A stretch of DNA of 64,000 bases from Sisyra terminalis (taxonomy: Eukaryota; Arthropoda; Insecta; Neuroptera; Sisyridae), in the NCBI GenBank assembly GCA_958496175.1, contig OY292280.1:6014001-6078000 (forward strand). Direction: 5' to 3'. The position numbers and the translations under genes are program-made. The notes below the pieces were generated by a model. It was not told the DNA's origin and did not search any database. It saw only the letters and a list, made by a program, of their open reading frames with translations. Below are positions 35,838-47,039 of the stretch, one piece after another (the stretch's first letter is position 1; each line of letters starts with the position of its first letter).

Positions 35838-38790
35838 ACGCCCAGGAGTTGAAAAAAATCAAAATCATTTGATGTTTTTTTTTCTTTCTGCAGCCAATTT
35901 TAAAAACAAAAACAAAAAAGAAACAAGTCCGTAAATTTAACATTAGTAGTATTTTTGAGACATAGATTTTCGCAAATATGGAAAAAAACAAGATTAATAG
36001 TGTGTACAGCTTTAACATTAAATCCAGAGTCAAATGATAAAATTGTGATCGTTAATATTACATGCTATTTTTCACCACCTTTTCCTATTTTTGTTAAATT
36101 TTCAAAAAAAAAAAAAAACGGTTATGATATATCGTGCGTCATGTCCACCATAAAATTATGGCGAAATGACCATAAATTTTAAAATCAGTTCATTATTTTG
36201 CTGAATTTTCGCTTTTGCTGTGAAAATACAATATTCTAACTTTAGAAAATTGATTTGGCGAAACTAGCAATTCGAACATTGATTTTAAAACCTACCGGTC
36301 ATATCTATTAAAGAAAATATGATTTATTTTGTCCATTTTTACTTAGAAAACGTTTCTAACTATGCATCGAATTTATTTCGAATGTTCAAACTAAAACATA
36401 TAACCCATTCAATGTTAAATCAATCACCTTTAAAACTCAACCCCTTTCAAGTATCCTTCAATTACTACCCCCCCGCCACTTAAATAAGATGGATTTTTTA
36501 AAATCCTTTTTATTTCCAATAAATCATAAGTTCCACAAGATGAACAATAAAATCAGTAACAAAAGCTATTTTATCAAAATGATAGAAAAAGAAAAGTTTC
36601 GATCTCAACACCACTGAATGCCATTGGCTGCGCAAACCCTTAACTTTGTTTTTTGGCGCAGCCCAATAAGAAAAAAAAAGCGGCAAATACAGTGATTACC
36701 ACTTTATAGTTAATCCCACTGAGGGGGTCATTAATAAATTATGTAAAATTTTCAGGGAAAGGTCAATAAATTTTTTTTTACCTATTACTCATGTGAAAAA
36801 CCTACTGATAGACGAGTGGTCAAAATGGCCACTCCAAAATAGCCGATTGGATTCACAACTTTGTAAAAGGGGCAATTTTTAATATTTCTCACTTTCAAGA
36901 TTGTTTTAACTTTAAAAAAACCAAAGACTTTCGTTATTAAAACTAAAGTTTACAATTATAAAAAAAAAACGTTTTGTCAAATTTACTTTACATATTTTAT
37001 GAATGATCCTTATAAGTACGTTGGTTACACAAGATGGGTCTCCTAGAAATTTTCTTGTATTTTGATCATATCCTCGTATATTCAATAAAACGGGGGAAGG
37101 GGGGGTATTTTACTTGTTTAAAAGTAGGCACCTAAGGAAAAATTGTGGTTTCAAAAAAATATTCGATTTTTTCAACTTTTAAACACGAAATTATAAAAAC
37201 TTTTCATAACGGTTTATAATCTCTTGTGTATGTTTTGTATATCTTTCATCTATTGTTTTGCGAAATTATTCATTTAATTTATATTAAAATTTGTATGTTT
37301 TTTTTTTACAATTTTCATTGTTACAAAGTGTGTGAATTTTAACAAATTTAATGTTAAGGTGTTGAATTAGTTGGTATATTTTAGAGATTATATTTCCGAA
37401 GAAAAGTTTTTATTATTAAAGGCCCAAAAGGGGGTTGATTTAACGTGGAATATTTCATATAGTATACACTGTTGCAAGTGTACATTTTATAACTGGTCTG
37501 TTCTTTCGTAAATTTGTTCTCAACATTTTCTCTTGGCTTCTTTGTATTTCGTAACGTCTAGAAATTCATTATTGTTGTCGTTTTTATAATGTTTAAGTTC
37601 GTAATTATTATTAATATTAATAAAAATTGTTTAAATAATTACAATGTGGTTGATATGAAACATTTTTCTTTTTTTTGTAAGATTTCTTGATTTCCTTGGT
37701 TTTCTTTTAATTTATGCGAAAAAAAAATTGTAAATAACAATTGCTTTGTAAAATGAGAAAAATGTTGCAAATATTGTCGTTCACGCGATGCTGAAGGGGA
37801 ATATTTGAATTTGTTTTTTTTTTTGAAAGTTCACCTTAACGATCTTCCTTTGTTTTCAATTTTTCTTTTTGTCAAAAAGTGTAAGAAATATGATAATATT
37901 AAGTAATTGAAAAATATTTTTTTTAAAAAAAATGTTAATTAAGAAGTTAGTATAAAAAATTGTAAAAAATATTTGGATTTGTTCAGAACGTTTAGGAGGT
38001 GAAGGTTTATGCTTGTGCGCATGATCCGTTCAGCTAATCTACGTCTGCGCAACACAAACATTTTTGTCTATTTTCTTACAATTTTTGTGTATGAAAATTG
38101 GAAAATTGTAAGAAACACTTTTATTGCAGACTTTTTCAAGTCACATTAGTTTTTCTTTTAGATTTTTATTAATAGCCTCAAGTAAAATTGAATGACCGAT
38201 CGGTCTTTATCGATTATTAATAATAATTAAGCAATTAATAAAAATTATAAAAAAAAAATCAAACTTAATGTTTTGAAATGAAAACAAAAATAGAAGTTGA
38301 ATGAATGTACATTTCATTTCACATACTTGGAAAATTAGAGGAAGTTTTAGAAATTTTCAAAGTAATTAACGATTTATTGTGGCATCGATAACAGATTATC
38401 ATCAATTTTGGCAATTGATTGACTTGAACCTGGAACTAACTGAAATTAATTATTTAAATGAAACTCGATAAAAATAGGAATTAAACAAGAAATGATAACC
38501 TTTTCTTGATAATTAGCAATAATTATCGATTGTATAACAAAAATATGAAAAAATGAAGATATAAAAAATTTGACAAATTTTTCATTACTTTTTTTTATTT
38601 CAACATACCTTTCATCCCCTTTTCAGCAACAACTTTCGTATACAGCTCTAGCAAACTGGATTTTTTTCGAATTAACATTTAAAACTTCCGTTTTAAACCT
38701 GCTATATAATTTTATTTGAAGAAAATTCCTCCTAAATCAATAATTCAATATTTGTATATCCCTTAAATAAATAATTTAATTACTCTTATA
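35838..38790. other. vig 3' UTR and AT-rich spacer
   Basis: No gene recognised. A candidate AATAAA lies at 36518-36523, about 680 nt after the vig stop. 36806-36900 resembles a tRNA-like repeat head (listed separately). The remainder is homopolymer-rich AT sequence without clear repeats. Confidence 0.5.
36806..36900 (+). repeat. tRNA-like (possible SINE) fragment 1
   Basis: Contains CTACTGATAGACGAGTGGTC, close to a pol III A box (TRGCNNAGTGG), followed by gattggattcac, a weak B box. Related to 58678-58745. It does not fold as an intact tRNA. Confidence 0.35.
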
Positions 38791-39161
38791 AGCCTTGGTC
38801 AAAAGTATCAAGCCACCTATAAAATCCTGAATTTATGATATAATTTATAAAATAAAATTAAGTAATACAAGTTTTTAAGAGACTAAAAAGTATATTATTT
38901 ATTAATATTTAGTTGCCCCTCTCTTGCCCTTATTACAAAATTAATTCTTCATGGTAAATCACAAACTAATTTTTTACACATTTCTTTCAAAATCTTGTCC
39001 CATTCCTCCCGTAAGGCGACCAATAAAGTTCTTCCCGACGTTATTTTGTTTTTCTTACTACCCCTGTTCAAAATAGACCATAAATTTTCAATGGGATTTA
39101 AGTCGGGGAATTGAGGGGGCCACTCCATAACGCGAATCCCATTTTTCCCAATCCATTGTTG

Positions 39162-39406
39162 CAGCCCCCGCTTTAGGGGTGGGCAACCCGGGCGGTCGCC
39201 CGGGGCGGAAAATTTCAGGGGCGGCATTTTGTCATATTTGATATACAATATGAACAAAAATGTGAAAAAAATAGTTTTTAGTTAAAAAAATATTTTTCCA
39301 AAAAATTAAAAATGTTGTGATATTAAAACTCTGTGTTTTTTCAACCCTGAAGGGGCGGCATTTTTTCATCTTGCCTAGGGCGGCAAATTTGCTAGAGCAG
39401 GGCCTG
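39162..39406. mobile_element. hAT MITE nested in the Tc1-like transposase
   Basis: 245 bp. Left CAGCCCCCGCTTTAGGGGTG, right ...GCTAGAGCAGGGCCTG. Perfect 8-bp duplication CATTGTTG at 39154-39161 and 39407-39414. It interrupts the transposase after its QDN...C block. Notably GC-rich at both ends against an AT-rich interior. Confidence 0.85.
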
Positions 39407-39711
39407 CATTGTTGTGTTTCCCGGGATGTGCGGCAAGGGACATTGTCTTATTGAAAAATAATGTCGTCGGAATTGTTTTCCCCAAATATCCTCCGAAATA
39501 ATGATTTCAAACAGTTTTCTAGTTTATTAATGTACCGTTGGCTATTCATTCGGCCGTTACAAATGAACATTTCGCCGACACCATTGGCTGCCATACAGCC
39601 CCAGATCAGAATACAGCTTCTTCCATGTTGCACAGTAGGCATAATATAATCTGGGCTAAATTCCTCCCCCACTGGTCTTCGTACAAACGTTGCACCAGCA
39701 GTACTAAATAA

Positions 39712-39811
39712 CTAAAAAAAAAAAACAGAAATTAATCTTGTTGAAATCCAGTTCCATACCGTGGATAAAACAACTCAAAAGTACAATATTTTTTTTTATT
39801 TAAAAAAATAC
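39712..39811 (-). other. Candidate intron inside the Tc1-like transposase
   Basis: On the minus strand CAG|GTATTT (donor) and TTTTTTTTTTTAG|TTATTT (acceptor) bracket 100 bp. Removal joins WSDETNIQ to LFSTAG in frame (phase 0), restoring the family's continuous WSDE-x-x-x-x-LF block. The polypyrimidine-rich acceptor looks like a true intron rather than a random insert. Confidence 0.6.
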
Positions 39812-40599
39812 CTGAATATTTGTTTCGTCGGACCATACAACTTTAGACCAGTCTTCTTCCTTTGCGCCCATTCTAGTCGTTTTTGAATGTTTTTCTTTAA
39901 AAACCAGGGCTTCTTCCTGGCTTTGGATCCTCGTAACCCAGCATCCGAAAGTCATCTTCTAACAGTTCTTACCAATATTTGCAGTGCTGTTAATTCTGTT
40001 ACTGCAATGCCCAGCTTAGAAGACGTTTTCTATAGATCCTGGAGAGATAAATGTACTAAAATTCGATCCTCAAGCGTCAATGTAGTTCTTTTTCTGCCCG
40101 ATCTTGAAATATTCTCATGAGAATCGGTCTTTAAGAAACGTTTGAGACTATATTCCATAGCTCCACGGAAACATTTCACAATTGTTGCGATTTCTCGCTG
40201 TTTTCCCCACTAGGTGTAAACACTGAATTCTGCTCCTTTGCTCCAAGAACAATTCCCGTGTTTTAGCCATTGTTGGTATCAAAAAACTCCACTGAACAGT
40301 TCACAAACTAATCACGATTTAAGACTTACTCTGCAATTTAACTCTTTATATTCTGTACGGAATGCATTACGAACAGAATCATAAAATACCCCATACAATG
40401 CAAACCCTAATTAAATTCTTCCTTAAGAAATTTGTGTCCTTATTTTAATAAACACTTAATCCGCTACGCAGGTAACAATAAAAACCATCAGAGTTATTAT
40501 AGATACTTCCAAGAAAAGATAAAATTAAGGGTGGCTTAATATCCTGATCTAGAATAGAGATTAGTTTACGATATTGTAGTTGTTTATTTGAGTTGGGCA

Positions 40600-42206
40600 A
40601 AAATAGATGGCAATTCTTAAAAAACCCCGAATATTGTTTTTGTTTTCAGTTTGTTATAAGACCATATATCTTATTTTTTTATGTTTGTATTTTTTGTATT
40701 TGTGGAGTAGGTCATTGAGGGTTATTGTTTCTAATTATTTGGCAAGGGCTACTTTTACAATTTGTGTAGAATTTCCGCGACAAAGCGAGAATATATAAGT
40801 CTAGTGGTAGTATCTTTAATTCCTCATGAAGATCGTTTACCTTATATTTGGCTGGGTAGTGTCCCAGCATTCTTAGTAATTTATTTTGGACTCTGTATTG
40901 TCAGATACTTGGTTTTTCTTACTGAACTCCAGACTGGACATGCATACGTTAGCATTGGTCTGAGTATTGTTTTATAAATTATTAATTTATTGCTGGTAGA
41001 TAGCCTTGATTGTCTATTTAGTAATGGATATAAGATGTTAGTTCTGGCCATTAATTTGCTTTTAGTTAGTTTAATATGTTCGGCAAAGGTGAGTCTGGAA
41101 TCCAGTTGCACCCCCAAGTATCTAACTATTTTTGGCCATTCTATATTTTTCCCATTTACTAATACCTTTTTATGCTTGTTGGGTCTTCTTCTAGTGAATA
41201 GGATAGCTTCAGTTTTGTTATCATTGGCCTTTATTTTTTATTTTAAAAAAAAATCATTATTCTTTTTAAGGCTTTGGTTATTCTGTTGACCACTGTATCA
41301 GCTCTTCAGGAGGCTGCAAAAATTGCTGTATCGTCAGCATATAGGGAAAAGAAAGTTTCGGGTGTCCGCGGAAAATCATTTGTATATAGAATAAATAGAA
41401 TAGGTCCCTCAATGGACCCTTGAGGGACTCCAGCCTTAATTAATCTGCTATTAGACATTTCATTTTTGATTTTCATACAAAATTGGCGCTCTTTGAGATA
41501 ACTCCATATTATTATTATAATGTATCATGGGAATTTCATTTTAATTAACTTGTATATTAGCCCTTCATGCCATAGAGTATCAAAAGCCTTTCCTATGTCA
41601 AGTAGAGATTCCCGTGTGTTTATTACTGTTATAGGCGTCAGTTATATGGTCACATATTCTGTAAAGTTCCATTGTTGTGGAATGCCTGGGTTTGAATCAA
41701 AACTGTTCGGGTATTAGTATCTTTTCCTTGTTAATATGCCCGTTTATTCACCTTAGGATAATTTGTTCGGCGATTTTGCTTAACGTTGTTAGTAGGCTAA
41801 TAGGTCTAGTGGGACTGAATTCTGGTTCACCAGGTTAAAGATCGGAATCAGTTTAGATTTTTTGAATGTTTCTGGAAAATATCCGTGAACCAGCATTTTA
41901 TTTATGATAGTGCTCAGTCTCTTGATCGCTATTTGTGGAAGGTTTTGCAGTACCTTGACATTGATATTATATATTCCTGGCGCTTTGTTGTTTTTTAATT
42001 TTTTAACGATGTTTTTTATTTCTGTAGGTTGGACATGGTCAAAGTTTGCAGAGTCTTCAGTAGTTGTTTTTAAGAAATCTGCATCATACCTCTTAAGGAA
42101 GGGTCTACATATCGGAAACCAAATATTAAGCTTGATATTCTGCCATATTTTTGAATTTCGTACCCTTAAGGTACACGCCTCAAAAGACCTCACCCACTCT
42201 ATCCTA
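40600..42206 (-). pseudogene. Jockey-like non-LTR retrotransposon, 5'-truncated
   Basis: Minus strand reverse transcriptase blocks in order: KKLKNNKAPGIYNINVKVL (about 41970-42025), GYFPETFKKSKLIPIF (about 41840-41890), GVPQGSIEGP (41403-41432), LYADDTAIF with the catalytic Asp pair (about 41330-41341), and the thumb block VQLDSRLTFAEHI to YACPVWSS (40900-41115). This order is typical of the jockey clade. Stops and frame changes lie between blocks, so it is inactive. The left (3') end near 40600 is not sharply defined, and the right end abuts the MITE at 42207. Confidence 0.8.
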
Positions 42207-42356
42207 AGGTAATATAAAAGAAGGTATTCCAATCTTGTTATGCATGGTGGTACTAACTAATTTCAGTAATATTGGTTAGTACTGCAGACCCACTTGTGGT
42301 GGCGCCTCATCCCATCATTTATTGCAAGATTAGAATACCTTCTTTTATGTTACCTT
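42207..42356. mobile_element. MITE with AAGGTAATATAAAAG ends, copy 1
   Basis: About 150 bp. Left AAGGTAATATAAAAGAAGGT, right the inverse ...CTTCTTTTATGTTACCTT. A short stem inside is built on GTTAGTAC. It recurs as a 71-bp shortened form at 50018-50088. The superfamily is not identified. Confidence 0.65.
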
Positions 42357-43422
42357 AATCCAAGGTTTATAAATTACATAGGTTGCCCCATTAGAAACAA
42401 AATTATGACGTCATACGAAGAATTTTGAAATTTGAATCAGTCTGAAGATATGTACGAATTTCTTTTGGATACGTCACGTAGCCATCATGAGGCCACCTGT
42501 GTATTTTATAAACCTTGACCTTAACCGACCCAATCCTAGATAACCCACTACATTTGAATAATAAAACATTAATTTCCCGCATTAGAGAAGACATATATAG
42601 AAGTTTTTCTTCCAACGCAGGCGCTGTTGCATTTTATTTAGTTCACTCCAAATTTGTGCCTACGTAAATGGCGCTGCTAGTTACTTCTAGTCCGGCTTCT
42701 TATTTAATGTACAGTACACTATCCACTTACACAGATTAGTGGATAGAACATAAACTTCCCGTGATGCACTCTCATTATAATAAAAGGAAATATGAAGATC
42801 TAGGATTCAAATATTTTCCAAAAGAATAAATTTTGACCTTCAATAAATTCAATTTTTTATTTATAACAACTATTACATTATACCCAATTGATGTCACAGT
42901 TCATTTTATGCATCATTGGGCGCAATTTCGAATCTTACGATATACTGGAACCGTTTATTCCACAATTATTGCCAAAAGAACCATCAGTTCTTTGTCAGTG
43001 CTTTTGTCGCTCTACAACTGCCAAGGTTTTCAGTGACTCTAGAGTTAATAAAAATCCGTAAATCGAGAACTTTCGTCAACGATTAACTTCCTTAATATCT
43101 AGTTATAAAATGTTACAATTGAAATTTATTTGTGTCGATATTAATTTGTTAATAAGCGCCTCACTGTAAAATAAATAAAAAAAAAAAAAACAAACAAACA
43201 ATTAACGGATTTAGAAATGTTATCAAAATTATAAATTTAAGTAAAAAAAAATCTATATACAATTCTTTTTCAACAATACTTCACACGATTTTATACTTAT
43301 TCAAGACAGAGCCTAGATTTCTTTTGCAAGCATAGCAGTAAAGAATTATATTTAAAAAAGTTATAAATAAAAAACGAAACGTTGGTCTAATTTCAATCCA
43401 ATCCTTAAGTTCTTCTTTTTTT
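42357..43422. other. Spacer and EIF2B4 3' region
   Basis: No gene recognised. 42400-42520 resembles 2125-2240. A minus-strand AATAAA (plus-strand TTTATT) at 43125-43130 is a candidate polyadenylation signal about 295 nt beyond the EIF2B4 stop. Confidence 0.45.
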
Positions 43423-45533
43423 TTAATAATTATTGTCCGTCGGTTTTATTCTTAATATAACAGGAACACTGGTACAAGGCAAAATTGCTAATTCCGTTAC
43501 AACTGCCGTTACTAATTCCGGGGGTGTTACATCGTAGATGAGATTTAAAGGCGTCACTCCTGGACTTGTAGCCGATTCATCAGATTCAGCTAAAAGTAAA
43601 CGGAAAATTAGAAAAAAATGCGGAGGTAATAATTTAAAATTGGAACTTCAGACCAAAATTGTTAGTGCTGCTTTAGAATTTCATTATTGTGGGATTTTGG
43701 ACAATAGCCGTAGAGAAAGTTTGTTAATTTGTGCGAATTAGAAATGTACAAAAAAAATGCCGAAGTATACATTATTTATTCGTTGGAGTAGGATGGCTCA
43801 CTTGGCCACTCTTCCACTATTAACTCTAGTATAAAAATCCCACAATATACCAATATATACCACAAAATACAAGATGTGGTTCAATTCTTAAGAAAATGGA
43901 ACACTTTTGGTTTGGAGTTTCAATTCTCTAGGACTGTAAAAAGTGGAAATGTTACCAATTTCGTTGTATACGAAGGAATCGGTTTGAACTCTTTCACAAA
44001 ATTTGTACGTTTCGCAACAGACCAATACTGGAACATTGTTAGCCCTAGCCAACAGCGCCACCTGTGCGGTTCCTATTCGTGACATCACACATCCATTGGC
44101 GAGGAGTGCATGAGCTCCCAACAATACTTTGCTTACTTGGGACATAATAGCGCAAGTCGCTGTAGCAAAAACATACGAACATCGAACTCCAGCGGTAACC
44201 AACCGCCGAAGCATTTCTCTACCTTCCAACCACGGTCTACTATCGACTACGATCACCCGAAATTGTTTGCCACTCCGATGTGCCTCCAATAAAATCGTTT
44301 CAATTAACGATGAACTAAAAAGAAAAAAAACAGTTGATTATAAAAGATCAATTTTGGAAGATTCTTCTTATAAAACCTGAGGTTCAGATTGCATAAAATA
44401 TAATGCATTTTTAAGTACTAGAGAAGTGTTAGATCGGAAGAGCCGATGTTTCATGATCACACTATATGAGATCACCTATTTTAAGATGTAAAGAGGTGTT
44501 ATTTATTCTTCTAATTCTTTTGGGCTTAAACGGGAACTTTCTAGTCAGGAGCTGAAGTCAATGAGGGTCATATAGATGGCGGTATTTTTATACACCAAAA
44601 ATCTATTATAGGAAAGTCATGACCCGGTACCCTTTCCGGATCAACCCTTGGTTGAACCAGAAACCCAGAAAATATGGATAAAAATACGTACCATCCGTAT
44701 GTTAAGATTGTGTCCCCGGAGGAGATTTTCGGTTGAACCGTGATACTAATAGCCTGATCGGCCACTTCTATTTGTTCCCGTATATAAGTCGTTATTGTTT
44801 CCTGGATTGTAGTACTTGCATCATGATCGCTAATGTTATTGGATAGGAGAGTAATTTGAAATTTGATGAATTTCAACGCGTTGCTCATTGACACCGAAAT
44901 CGGGCGGCATAGGTGCCAATATTTGGTGCACTTTTGGAGACAGGTGTCGAGACTGCGACCGAATTCTTCTTGGCTGGACGTACGGAATTCGGAGACCATG
45001 TCTCGAATTGCGTTCAGCATGGCTATACACCGCGAATTCGAACCAAACACCACCCGATTTAGGTACTGGATCCCAACTTTGAGTACCGAGGGATGCAGAG
45101 ACTTGAACTCGCTCATGTTTGATGGCTTCCGATCTATATACAAATGGTTGAAGAGCAATTGCCGTTCTCGTTGCAACGTATTCAATTCGTGGCTAATCGA
45201 CGGTCGTTTTGGGGCAATTTTTTCCATTTTCTCCACTTTGATCGGGGAACTCTTCGGCTTTATTTGGACCTCCTTGGCCGCCCGTTGTGCCTGCTGTTTA
45301 GCTCGCCGCTCGGCTTTAAGCTCACTTTTACTCTTAGATTCAACCACCACATTGGATTCCGATTTTTCCGAAGACACTTTCTGCTCTGGTTTTGGAGTTT
45401 TGGGGACAATTGCTGGTGTATCAACAGATTGCTCGACATTATCACCTTTTTTTGCTTTGCCTCGACTTTTTTTGGCCAAGCGCTTTGCCTCACGTTCTGC
45501 TAAAATTGTGGCACGGTCTTTTTCGGGCTCCAT
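43423..45533 (-). CDS. EIF2B4: Translation initiation factor eIF2B subunit delta
   Basis: Regulatory subunit of eIF2B, the GDP-GTP exchange factor for eIF2, and part of the alpha-beta-delta core that senses phosphorylated eIF2 in the integrated stress response. Minus-strand exons 45533-44692, 44314-43956, 43589-43423; total 1368 nt, 455 residues. The N-terminal ~110 residues are Lys/Glu-rich and disordered, as in the family. The conserved part starts near [13 protein letters not shown] and includes [32 protein letters not shown] at the exon 1-2 join, [51 protein letters not shown] and [13 protein letters not shown]. The start has A at -3. Oddity: the linker between FVYNEI and LNLIYDV is short ([14 protein letters not shown]), where other animals have a longer GEH..ANW..-type segment; a missed small exon is possible. 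Confidence 0.93.
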
Positions 45534-47039
45534 ATTTTCATTATTGATAAAATCTGGTTTTAGGGGTTTCAGTCACCAGATTTTTTGAGGTTATGGTTTC
45601 ACAGTGACAGCAGTTCGGAATGGTCCGGAATCACTGATCTGTATAAATGGATAGTCCCTGATTCAAGCTTATACCGATTCCCCTGCTGCCCCTGCTTGGG
45701 AATGTTGGGAATAATCGTGCTAACAACCGTGGTGAATTATGTATTATGTACATAATCATTTCAATATTTTAATAACGGGTTTCATCAATGGGATTTACGT
45801 TACAATAATAACGCCCATGGCTTCCGTGATTATTATGGCCAGTTGTCCAGCTTTAATATGGATACTCCCGAAAGTTGAAATTAGATATTTTGTATTATCA
45901 CAAGGAAAATAATACCTGTTTTTAATTTTTCTAAATAGTATCTGTTCTGAATTAGTTTTTGCACTTTCAAAAAACTATTGGCCGTTATTTTTCTTTGTTA
46001 TTAAATCAAACTAAAATCAAGAGCAATTGCATTATTTTATTAATTTGTTTTTTACAATAACAAAATAAGATGGATATTCTTTTCAACAATTTATTAAATG
46101 TGGCTTTTTCAAATCGACAAAATAGTGTTTTTAAGTATGGTGATGTTTTTCGTAAAAGAAATAAGAAAAATATAAATGTTTATATACCATTATAAATAGC
46201 AAATTTGAAAAGAAAATATAATCCACACTTACGTTACGCAGACGAAATCGCGGGAATCAGCTAGTAAATTATATTCTTAAAAATATACCTTAATTTCAGA
46301 CATAACAGTTATAACAAATAAAGGTTTTTTACAAAATAATTTCCCATTACTAATTGTTAAAATTTCTTTAAATTATCTTTAAGTTTTCAAGCTGTGTGTA
46401 AGATTAAATGTTGTTTAAACTTGTTAAAACGATTGAATATGTTTCTTTTTCGTTAAACTTCATAACTTTTTTATATTTATCGAAAATTACAAACTTCTTC
46501 ACTTAAATTCAAAAAAAAAAAAAGTTTTCAAATTTATGCATACATATGCTTTATGTCACTACGATGAACTTTAAATAACAGTTCTAAACATATTTCGATG
46601 TGAAGATTCTTATTTATTGAATTTGGAGAAACATTGTAAAATCTTAATTGAAGAAAACAGAAGTATTGAATTCAAAAAGAAATGTTAACGATTGTTGTCT
46701 TCGGTAACTATTAGAAGATTTACTTTTCTATTAAGTTTACAACCCTAAATAAATTGGATAAAAAAGTATATTGGTCATCAAATGTACAAATTGTTTTTTC
46801 CTAATTATTTCTTATTTTATATTTTTTTTTTCAGAATTCCAAATTTTTCAACATTAACTGTTTGATACACCTAATTATTTTACCCAAATTCTTGTATAAA
46901 TTGTCTCAACTAATAATTTTTAGAGAATACCTTTTGGCTTACCTTTAGTTTCCAAATTTTGTTTAGTCTGACTATTAATTAAAATTGCTAGACCATTTAT
47001 GGAAACATTTAGAGCCGTTGAGCGTATTAGTGTACAGAT
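45534..47039. other. Divergent spacer, EIF2B4 side
   Basis: Contains the presumed EIF2B4 promoter (no clear core motifs seen). About 46080-46265 is the 3' end of a Helitron on the plus strand: ACGTTACGCAGACGAAATCG...ATCAGCTAGT, matching the end of 47040-48532. Its 5' end could not be placed. Confidence 0.55.

Larger units (their letters stand above)
38795..40555 (-). pseudogene. Tc1-like transposase element, degenerate, with internal intron
   Basis: Minus strand. Start MAKTRELFLEQRSRI at about 40270, a degraded middle, WSDETNIQ at about 39812-39840, LFSTAGATFVRRP immediately after a 100-bp GT-AG interval, TVQHGRSCILIWGCMAANG at about 39560-39635, and the C-terminal WPPQFPDLNPIENLW near 39075-39125. 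These are DDE blocks of Tc1-type transposases (D2 in WSDE, final acidic residue in PIENLW). Possible terminal repeats share ATCAAGCCACC (left, about 38803-38817) and the inverse GGTGGCTTAATA (right, about 40530). The 5' third has frameshifts and stops. Confidence 0.75.

Noticed and set aside
44863..45588. 241-codon plus-strand open frame opposite EIF2B4 exon 1
   Set aside because: Antisense to a well-conserved exon, with no homology and no splice partners.
46081..46265. Complete second Helitron next to EIF2B4
   Set aside because: Only the 3' end is clear; no matching 5' head was found between 45534 and 46080, so it is described as a terminal fragment.
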